This document shows, one piece after another, positions 1-4,450 of a stretch of 5,088 nt of DNA. The notes beneath the pieces are model-generated. The model did no database searches. It saw nothing but the letters and a program-made list of their open reading frames with translations, and had not been told where the DNA came from. The first letter of the stretch is position 1. Every line of letters begins with the position of its first letter. Both the position numbers and the translations under genes were made by a program. The stretch is from NCBI GenBank assembly GCA_027063105.1, contig JAMOSL010000180.1:1-5088 (forward strand), written 5' to 3'. The DNA comes from Campylobacteraceae bacterium. Its GTDB lineage: Bacteria; Campylobacterota; Campylobacteria; Campylobacterales; Sulfurovaceae.

Positions 1-1
1 T

Positions 2-550
2 ATTTATATGGAAAGTGAGAATAATAAATTCTATCAAAATATGGTAATTTTTAGTCAAGATAGAAATAATTCAAATCAAATTTTTGTAGCAGATAAAGGA
101 GATATAGCTAAAAATAATGGCATATTTTCTCTGACTCTTTTTAATGGTAGAGGATACACTTTTACCCCAGATATTATTCAACAGATAGATTATGATAAAT
201 TAATTGTTTATGATACTTTAAGCAGAACAAAATATCGATTTGAACCTATAAAAATATATTGGAAAAGGGCATTAGTTGATGTGAAAAGAGAAAGAAGATT
301 ATGGTTTTTTATTTTTATAAGTTTAATGCCACTTCTTTCATTATATATTATCGCATCTTTTAGTATAATAAATCCACGCTACCAAAAAAATCGTCCATTT
401 GTAGTAATTGGAACTATAACTCTATCTTTTTATACAATAGCATCAATTTTAGATAAAACTGGAACAATTTATACTCTTGTAGCTTCAATATTCTTTATAT
501 CATTATTTGGATATATTCTTTTTAATAGAACAGCAAGTAGATATTTTTGA
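2..550 (+). CDS. LptF/LptG-family (YjgP/YjgQ) permease, C-terminal part, 5'-truncated by window edge
   Basis: Probable C-terminal half of an inner-membrane subunit of the Lpt lipopolysaccharide exporter, which with LptB and LptC extracts LPS and passes it to the periplasmic bridge. The reading frame is open to the left edge, so the Met at base 8 is probably internal; family members are about 350 residues and only about 180 are seen. Counting from that Met, residues 1-90 are polar and strand-rich (for example LTLFNGRGYTF), as in the periplasmic beta-jellyroll domain. Three hydrophobic segments follow at about 98-121, 130-148 and 154-172, matching the last three of the family's six membrane helices, with an NPRYQKN stretch between the first two. 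The stop TGA overlaps the truA ATG by one base, so the two are probably co-transcribed and translationally coupled. Domain layout supports the family, but LptF and LptG cannot be told apart here. Confidence 0.82.
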   Translation: MYMESENNKFYQNMVIFSQDRNNSNQIFVADKGDIAKNNGIFSLTLFNGRGYTFTPDIIQQIDYDKLIVYDTLSRTKYRFEPIKIYWKRALVDVKRERRLWFFIFISLMPLLSLYIIASFSIINPRYQKNRPFVVIGTITLSFYTIASILDKTGTIYTLVASIFFISLFGYILFNRTASRYF

Positions 551-1272
551 TGAATGTAAAAGCTGTAATTTCTTATGATGGAGGATTTTTCAGTGGATTC
601 CAAAAGCAAAATAGTACACAACAGACAGTTACAACACAGATAGAAAATGCTCTTAAATCTTTAAATATAAATTCTAAAATTATTGGAAGTGGACGAACAG
701 ATGCTGGAGTTCATGCAACAGGTCAAATTATAAATTTTAATTTACCAAATTATTGGCGTGATTTAAAAAAATTAAAAGAGGCATTAAATAGAAAATTAAA
801 TCATATATTTATCAAGCTAATATCAAAAGTAGATAAAGACTTTCATGCAAGATTTAGTGCAAAAAGACGAGTATATCGATATGTTTTTAAAGATAAAAAG
901 CCATCGATATTTGAAGAAAATTATATATCATATTATTCATTATTTAATAAAGATATATTAAAAGAGGCATTAAAATTATTTGAGGGAATACATGATTTCA
1001 AGTTTTTTTATAAAACAGGCTCACCAATTCACACAACTGTACGAGAAATATACAAAACAAGATATATTAAAAGAGGAGATTATCACTTTATATATTTTGA
1101 AGCAAATGGATTTTTAAGAGCTCAAGTTAGAATGATGATAGAAGCTATAATGTTAACTTCTAATAATATTTTAACTATATTAGAGCTAAAGGAGCAAATA
1201 GATTGTAAAAAAAGATATATAGATAGACTATCTTCGCCAAAAGGATTATATCTAGCTAGAATTATATATTAA
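550..1272 (+). CDS. truA: tRNA pseudouridine(38-40) synthase TruA
   Basis: Isomerises uridines 38, 39 and 40 in the anticodon arm of tRNAs to pseudouridine in the cytoplasm. The 240-residue product has the family's usual length. Near the N-terminus is the YDGGFFSGFQKQ segment (about 9-20), followed by the signature GSGRTDAGVHA at 46-56, in which Asp51 is the catalytic nucleophile. The second half carries RRVYRYVF and ANGFLRAQVRMMIEA, both typical of TruA. I start at the ATG at 550, whose A is the last base of the upstream TGA stop. A TTG three bases earlier is in frame but is a poorer choice. No strong Shine-Dalgarno sequence precedes it, so translation probably relies on ribosomes finishing the permease gene. 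Identification is firm. Confidence 0.97.
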   Translation: MNVKAVISYDGGFFSGFQKQNSTQQTVTTQIENALKSLNINSKIIGSGRTDAGVHATGQIINFNLPNYWRDLKKLKEALNRKLNHIFIKLISKVDKDFHARFSAKRRVYRYVFKDKKPSIFEENYISYYSLFNKDILKEALKLFEGIHDFKFFYKTGSPIHTTVREIYKTRYIKRGDYHFIYFEANGFLRAQVRMMIEAIMLTSNNILTILELKEQIDCKKRYIDRLSSPKGLYLARIIY

Positions 1273-1274
1273 TT

Positions 1275-1283
1275 TGATATTAT
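1275..1283 (+). promoter_or_regulatory. candidate extended -10 promoter for the DUF2092 two-gene unit
   Basis: The 40-base gap after truA contains TGATATTAT: a TG, one base, then TATTAT (1278-1283), one mismatch from the TATAAT consensus. Transcription would start near 1290, leaving a leader of about 23 bases before the ATG at 1313. No -35 box is evident, which is normal for sigma-70 promoters in Campylobacterota. The same nine bases occur on the - strand in front of rpsO. In such A+T-rich DNA a chance match is possible, and read-through from truA is the alternative. Confidence 0.35.
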
Positions 1284-1303
1284 TTGATAGTTAAATTATA
1301 AAA

Positions 1304-1307
1304 AGGA
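1304..1307 (+). promoter_or_regulatory. ribosome binding site for the DUF2092 gene
   Basis: AGGA lies five bases before the ATG at 1313, within AAAAAGGATAAAA. The next gene has a near-identical AGGATAAA, and the repeated arrangement supports both start calls. Confidence 0.6.
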
Positions 1308-1312
1308 TAAAA

Positions 1313-2023
1313 ATGGGAATTACAAAAAAGATTATTTCTATTATCGGAATGGGTTTTTTACTTATTACAACAAATCTTTCAGCTGTGGATAAAACAGCAA
1401 AAAGTGTAATGATGAATGCATATAATTACATAGATGGACTTGAAAAATACGCTTTTGATGCAGTTGTTGTGGATAAAAGTGTAGATAATAGTAAAGTTAT
1501 AGGTGAATATAAACATAATATTGCTGTTGAAGTTAGCAGACCTAATAAACTGCGTGTTAATATTAAAGGTGAATTTAAAGATAGTAGTAATTACTTGAAT
1601 AATGGCAAATTTATAATGCTTGATAATAAGACAGGTTATTATGGGGAAATAGAGACACCAAAAGATATTAATAAAGCATTAGATTATATTCTTTATAAAT
1701 ATGGAATCAAAGCTCCATTAGCTACACTTATTTATACGGGCATGGGCAAAAAAGCTAAGTTTACAAGAAGTAAATATTTTGGCATAGAGAATATTTCTGG
1801 AGTTCCTTGTGATTATATAGCATTTAGAAATGGAAATAGAGAAATTCATATTTGGGTAGCAACAGGAGATAAACCTATTATAAAATATTATACAGAAATT
1901 AATAAATCTTATAAGATAAATACAACGGTTTTTTGGCAAGATACATTAAGAATTTCAGATAAAGATTTTGTTTTTAAAGCATCTAAAGGTGTTTCTAAAA
2001 TATCAGTTGAAAGTGCAAAATAG
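1313..2023 (+). CDS. exported DUF2092-family protein
   Basis: Predicted periplasmic protein of the DUF2092 family, whose biochemical role is unknown; such proteins are thought to have a LolA/LppX-like fold. A clear signal peptide is present: KK at 5-6, a hydrophobic core at about 7-20, and a likely cleavage at LSA-VD after residue 24. No lipobox Cys is present. The mature part keeps family-like elements: a helix ending in a Y/F-rich strand (about 37-53), SRPNKLRV at 75-82, a D-K-TGYYGEIETP segment near 104-116, a PLATLIY stretch, GVPCDYIAFR around Cys166, HIWVATGDKPIIKYY at about 179-193, and a terminal FVFKASKGVSKISV. The length of 236 residues fits the family. It is followed after 7 bases by an exported Asn-repeat protein, and the two probably form an operon. 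Family assignment is from remembered motif pattern, so it is good but not certain; function is unknown. Confidence 0.82.
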   Translation: MGITKKIISIIGMGFLLITTNLSAVDKTAKSVMMNAYNYIDGLEKYAFDAVVVDKSVDNSKVIGEYKHNIAVEVSRPNKLRVNIKGEFKDSSNYLNNGKFIMLDNKTGYYGEIETPKDINKALDYILYKYGIKAPLATLIYTGMGKKAKFTRSKYFGIENISGVPCDYIAFRNGNREIHIWVATGDKPIIKYYTEINKSYKINTTVFWQDTLRISDKDFVFKASKGVSKISVESAK

Positions 2024-2027
2024 AGGA
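2024..2027 (+). promoter_or_regulatory. ribosome binding site that favours the second ATG of the Asn-repeat gene
   Basis: AGGA directly follows the stop codon of the DUF2092 gene. It is 3 bases from the first ATG (2031) and 6 bases from the second (2034). The latter spacing matches the other genes in this window (5-6 bases), so initiation at 2034 is more likely. Confidence 0.55.
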
Positions 2028-2033
2028 TAAATG

Positions 2034-2558
2034 ATGAAAAATAGAATATTAGTTAAATTTACAATAGTTGCAATGATGTTGGGGTTGTTTTCCCCTTCTA
2101 TTATAGTTCAAAAACAAAATAATCAAATAGAAGTAAAAATATCTATTTTAAGTCAAGCAGAGGCTAAAAGGGGTGGTAGAGGTAAAAAAGGTGGTAATCG
2201 TTCAACTAATAAAAATAGAAACTCTAACCGTAATGTAAATAAGAATAAAAATACTAATCGTAATACAAATGTAAACCGTAATGTAAATAAAAATGTTAAT
2301 GTTAATGTTAATAACAATAGTCGCCATAATAGTAGACATCGTCATCATGGAAGCCATGGATATTATCGTGGTAGTCCTATATTAGCATTTACAACAGGAA
2401 TGGTTATTGGTTCAGTAATTGCTGCTTCAACAATGCCAACAAGTTGTACAACAGTAATAGTTAATGGAGCAAGTTATAGGAAATGTAGTAATTCTTATTA
2501 TCAGCCGTTTTATCAAGGTGATACTTTAGTATATAAATCTGTATCTTCGCCGTATTAA
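2034..2558 (+). CDS. small exported or membrane-anchored protein with Asn-X repeats and two-Cys Tyr-rich tail
   Basis: Not recognised as a characterised protein. Numbering is from the ATG at 2031; the true start is probably the next ATG at 2034, for 174 residues. A basic start (KNRILVK) and a hydrophobic stretch at about 6-26 form a signal peptide or anchor. A second possible processing site is AEA-KR at 43-45, which would be unusually far from the start. Then come a Gly/Lys/Arg-rich linker (46-55), Asn at every second residue from 60 to 96, a His-rich patch (H99, H103, H105, H106, H109), a hydrophobic segment SPILAFTTGMVIGSVIAAS (115-133), and a tail with Cys139, VNGASY, Cys152 and YYQPFYQGDTLVY. 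The tail resembles a motif I recall in small exported proteins beside DUF2092 genes, with the cysteines possibly forming a disulphide. Co-orientation and tight spacing suggest function with the DUF2092 protein, perhaps in the envelope; that is inference. Confidence 0.75.
   Translation: MKNRILVKFTIVAMMLGLFSPSIIVQKQNNQIEVKISILSQAEAKRGGRGKKGGNRSTNKNRNSNRNVNKNKNTNRNTNVNRNVNKNVNVNVNNNSRHNSRHRHHGSHGYYRGSPILAFTTGMVIGSVIAASTMPTSCTTVIVNGASYRKCSNSYYQPFYQGDTLVYKSVSSPY
2208..2318 (+). repeat. in-gene six-base-period repeat encoding (Asn-X)n
   Basis: This stretch encodes 37 residues in which Asn occupies every even position from 60 to 96 (19 Asn), the other positions being mainly K, R, V, T and S. Within it AACCGTAATGTAAATAA occurs exactly at 2226-2242 and 2274-2290, a 48-base (16-codon) offset encoding NRNVNK twice. 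The 3' end (about 2295-2314) is nearly pure AATGTT units. The pattern suggests growth by slippage or unequal recombination. Confidence 0.85.
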
Positions 2559-2601
2559 TAACTAATCGGAGGTGAAACTAAAGCACCACTTCCGAAAGTT
2601 A
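2559..2601. terminator. hairpin between convergent genes, probable bidirectional terminator
   Basis: TCGGAGGTG (2566-2574) pairs with CACTTCCGA (2587-2595), nine pairs including one G-U, around a 12-base loop. An alternative inner pairing is GGTG with CACC. Outer bases TAACT (2559-2563) pair with AGTTA (2597-2601) across a small internal loop. It fills the gap between the Asn-repeat gene and the convergent rpsO. The base tracts after the stem are only modestly T-rich (on the - strand TTAGTTATTAATA), so termination may be weak or the hairpin may mainly protect 3' ends. Confidence 0.6.
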
Positions 2602-2605
2602 GAAT

Positions 2606-2875
2606 TTAGTTTCTAAGACCTAAAGCTGTTTTAATAGTATTAAATCTTGCAAGGTCAGTATTTCTAAGATATCTCATAAGTCTTCTTCTTTGACCAACTA
2701 ATTTTAAAAGTCCTAATCTTGATGAATGGTCTTTTTTATTAATTTTTAGGTGTTCTGTAAGATATACAATTCTCTCTGTTAAAAGTGCTACTTGAACTTC
2801 TGTTGAACCTGTATCATCTGTACCTCTACCGTATTTCGCAACGATTTCTTCTTTTTTCGCCTTATCTAAAGCCAT
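2606..2875 (-). CDS. rpsO: 30S ribosomal protein S15
   Basis: Primary binding protein of the 16S rRNA central domain; it nucleates assembly of the 30S platform and contributes to an intersubunit bridge. The 89-residue length is exactly typical. The family core is clear: DTGSTEVQVALLTERI at 21-36, KKDHSSRLGLLKLVGQRRR at 47-65 and YLRNTDLARF at 69-78, ending in LGLRN. The rRNA-contacting positions His42, Asp49 and Ser52 are kept. A strong Shine-Dalgarno AGGAGG (complement of 2881-2886) sits 5 bases before the ATG. The gene stands alone, convergent with the Asn-repeat gene and divergent from the Rrf2 regulator. The presumed leader is only about 30 bases, and I see no obvious S15 autoregulatory pseudoknot in it. 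Confidence 0.98.
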   Translation of the reverse strand: MALDKAKKEEIVAKYGRGTDDTGSTEVQVALLTERIVYLTEHLKINKKDHSSRLGLLKLVGQRRRLMRYLRNTDLARFNTIKTALGLRN

Positions 2876-2880
2876 CTTGA

Positions 2881-2886
2881 CCTCCT
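2881..2886 (-). promoter_or_regulatory. strong ribosome binding site of rpsO
   Basis: The - strand reads AGGAGG, then TCAAG, then ATG. It is the longest Shine-Dalgarno match next to a start codon in the window, fitting a highly expressed ribosomal protein gene. Confidence 0.85.
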
Positions 2887-2908
2887 GATTGGTATTTTTT
2901 ATTTGAGA

Positions 2909-2914
2909 TATAAT
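2909..2914 (+). promoter_or_regulatory. candidate -10 box for the Rrf2-phosphoesterase operon
   Basis: A perfect TATAAT preceded by TTTTTTATTTGAGA (2895-2908), resembling the T-rich upstream tract of Campylobacterota sigma-70 promoters. The start would be near 2921, giving a leader of about 80 bases. An alternative is TAAAAT at 2970-2975, inside the inverted repeat described below, with a leader of about 20 bases. I cannot choose between them. Confidence 0.35.
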
Positions 2915-2921
2915 AATATCA
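2913..2921 (-). promoter_or_regulatory. candidate extended -10 promoter of rpsO
   Basis: Read on the - strand, this is TGATATTAT: TG, one base, then TATTAT (2918 down to 2913), preceded by a T-rich stretch (TTAGTTTCTTA). A start near 2906 would give a leader of about 30 bases. It is identical to the nine bases before the DUF2092 gene. It overlaps the + strand TATAAT at 2909-2914 by two bases. Confidence 0.45.
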
Positions 2922-2962
2922 TAAGAAACTAAATAATAGATAAAAAATCTTAGTTTAAATAT

Positions 2963-2983
2963 TTAAGAGTAAAATACTCCTAA
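2963..2983. promoter_or_regulatory. near-perfect inverted repeat, candidate operator of the Rrf2 regulator
   Basis: Arms TTAAGAGTA (2963-2971) and TACTCCTAA (2975-2983) are complementary at eight of nine positions around a 3-base AAA centre. The dyad is 17 bases before the ATG of the Rrf2 regulator and covers the possible -10 box TAAAAT (2970-2975). Rrf2 regulators bind as dimers to dyads of about this size and often repress their own genes, so autoregulation is a natural reading. The role is inferred from symmetry and position only. Confidence 0.45.
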
Positions 2984-3000
2984 TTAACAAAGGATTTTTT

Positions 3001-3399
3001 ATGTTATTAACACGCGCAAGTGAATATGCCCTTTTATCAATAGATAAAATTAGAAAATCAGATAAGCCTATTGGTGCAGAACAGTTAGCACAAGAGTTAA
3101 ATATTCCTAAAAGTTTCCTTGCAAAAATATTGCAGGGATTGGCTAGAGAAAATATATTAGAGTCCAAAAAAGGTGCTTATGGTGGATTTATTTTATCTAA
3201 ATCTTTAGAAGATATAACATTATATACTATTATATCAGCATCGGAAGGTAAACGACCAGCTGTTTTCGATTGCACACAATATGCATCTTCTTGTCCAAAT
3301 GGAGCTATCGGAAATTGTGCAATATCTCCATTTTTAGGAAGATTTCAAAGAAAGATAGATGACTTTCTTACAAATTTAACACTTAAGGATATTTTATAA
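3001..3399 (+). CDS. Rrf2-family transcriptional regulator, probable Fe-S sensor
   Basis: DNA-binding regulator of the Rrf2 family, which includes IscR, NsrR, RsrR and CymR. It starts with the family hallmark LTRASEYALLSI (3-14). A winged helix-turn-helix follows: IGAEQLAQELNIPKSFLAKILQGLARENIL at 24-53 and the wing KKGAYGGFIL at 56-65. After the dimerisation helix come Cys91, Cys98 and Cys106 (spacing C-x6-C-x7-C), close to but longer than the C-x5-C-x5-C cluster ligands of IscR, so [Fe-S] binding and sensing of redox, NO or iron state is plausible. Glu8 sits where RsrR/NsrR use an acidic fourth ligand. The length, 132 residues, is at the short end of the family. AGGA at 2991-2994 is 6 bases from the ATG. 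The phosphoesterase gene begins one base after its stop. A symmetric site upstream suggests autoregulation. Which signal it senses is unknown. Confidence 0.9.
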   Translation: MLLTRASEYALLSIDKIRKSDKPIGAEQLAQELNIPKSFLAKILQGLARENILESKKGAYGGFILSKSLEDITLYTIISASEGKRPAVFDCTQYASSCPNGAIGNCAISPFLGRFQRKIDDFLTNLTLKDIL

Positions 3400-3400
3400 A

Positions 3401-4441
3401 ATGGAACGAATATATCACCTCTCACATATAGATTTAGATGGTTATGGTTGTCAATACTTAACAACAAAAGCATTTGAAAAAATAGAATGTTATAATGCAA
3501 ATTATGGGCCAGAAGTAAAAGCAAGATTAGAAGAGATAATCAAAAAAATAGAGCAGGATAAATTTTTACATGGCACTCAAACAAAATCTTTAATTTTAGT
3601 AACAGACTTGAATCTTACAACAAAAGAGGCAAATTGGTTAGAAAAAGAGGTTATTAGAATAGGTTCAAAACTACAACTATTAGACCACCATGCTACAGGA
3701 GCAAGCAGTGCTGAAAGATTTGCATGGTATAAGCTTGATACAACTCGTAGTGCAACTTTAATAACTTATGATTGGTTAAGAGAACATCACGATTTTGATA
3801 AAGATGGAGAGTATCAGAAAATAGTTAAAACAATAAATGCAATTGATATTTGGGTTAGTGATGATGAACAGTTTGAATATGGCAAAGTATGTTTAGGAAT
3901 GATTGCAGGAGCTAGGGAAATAAATAGAACACTATTCCCACTAAATGATAGAAATTTAAAGATACATCTTATAGAAAAAGCAAGAATACTAGCTAATGAA
4001 GATAGTGCAAATATAGCACTAGATAATGCTTTACATAAAACTAAAAAAGAGTTTTTTATAGATGCTAAGGACGATACAAAGGATAATTTAGTAGCTACTT
4101 ATGTAACCAATCTTTTGAGTGAAGATAAGCAGAGATTAACTATTGATTATAGAGGATATAAGGGCTTATTGGGATACAATGTAGGAAGTAGTTCATTAAT
4201 TGGAAACTCTTTTCTTTTAGCTAATCCAGATTATGATTTTTATATGGATATAAATTTTAGAGGACATTTCTCGTTAAGAGGTCATAGTAAAATGGATGTC
4301 TCTAAAATGGCAGGTGAAATTGGAAATGGTGGAGGACACCCAAATGCTAGTGGAGGGAAAGTAGATGGGTATAAAGATTCATTCGTATATTCCAAAGTAA
4401 AAGCATTTGTTCAAAATTATATTGATAATATCACCAATTAG
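3401..4441 (+). CDS. DHH/DHHA1-family phosphoesterase, NrnB-like
   Basis: Manganese-dependent phosphoesterase of the DHH superfamily. Motifs are in order: HIDLDGYG at 9-16 (ligands His9, Asp11, Asp13), Asp69 in VTDLN, DHH at 95-97 in LLDHHATG, Asp149 in AIDIW, and the substrate-binding DHHA1 segment GGGHPNASGG at 310-319 preceded by FSLRGHSKMDVSKMA. All expected catalytic residues are present over 346 residues. The opening YHLSHIDLDGYGC resembles NrnB (YngD) of Bacillus, which degrades short RNA oligomers; relatives hydrolyse pAp, c-di-AMP or pApA, so the substrate is unproven. No membrane segment or sensor domain is seen, so it should be cytosolic. It starts one base after the Rrf2 regulator, with AGGA 11 bases upstream of its ATG (3386-3389), and is almost surely co-transcribed with it. 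Its stop lies 9 bases from that of convergent hisD. Confidence 0.88.
   Translation: MERIYHLSHIDLDGYGCQYLTTKAFEKIECYNANYGPEVKARLEEIIKKIEQDKFLHGTQTKSLILVTDLNLTTKEANWLEKEVIRIGSKLQLLDHHATGASSAERFAWYKLDTTRSATLITYDWLREHHDFDKDGEYQKIVKTINAIDIWVSDDEQFEYGKVCLGMIAGAREINRTLFPLNDRNLKIHLIEKARILANEDSANIALDNALHKTKKEFFIDAKDDTKDNLVATYVTNLLSEDKQRLTIDYRGYKGLLGYNVGSSSLIGNSFLLANPDYDFYMDINFRGHFSLRGHSKMDVSKMAGEIGNGGGHPNASGGKVDGYKDSFVYSKVKAFVQNYIDNITN
4421..4438. terminator. weak A+T-rich hairpin between convergent phosphoesterase and hisD genes
   Basis: On the - strand, ATTGGT and ATTATCAAT ends can form six pairs (one G-U) around a six-base loop, followed by ATAATTTT. On the + strand the same stem has one A-C mismatch and is followed by TTTAATTTTTTATTT. 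It overlaps the last codons of the phosphoesterase. The stem is short and G+C-poor, so this is a tentative shared terminator only. Confidence 0.25.
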
Positions 4442-4450
4442 TTTAATTTT

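Noticed and set aside
547..549. TTG as the start codon of truA
   Set aside because: The ATG three bases later overlaps the upstream TGA stop in the usual coupled arrangement and gives the normal TruA N-terminus; no ribosome site favours the TTG.
1718..1939. Open frame on the - strand inside the DUF2092 gene
   Set aside because: It lies wholly within a well-supported gene, has Cys- and Ile-rich composition typical of antisense A+T-rich DNA, no ribosome site and no family resemblance.
2226..2290. CRISPR-like or transposon repeat based on the two 17-base copies
   Set aside because: The copies are in frame, encode NRNVNK twice, number only two, and are part of a protein-level Asn-X repeat.
2568..2605. 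Small gene following the GGAGGTGA core between the Asn-repeat gene and rpsO
   Set aside because: No ATG, GTG or TTG occurs at a workable distance, and the sequence folds as a hairpin between convergent stops.
2876..2912. S15 autoregulatory leader structure upstream of rpsO
   Set aside because: The presumed leader is only about 30 A+T-rich bases with no stem beyond the ribosome site, so no pseudoknot or three-way junction can be supported.
2955..3167. Open frame on the - strand over the Rrf2 gene start and its upstream region
   Set aside because: It is the antisense of the helix-turn-helix coding region and of the putative operator, with no ribosome site or recognisable domain.
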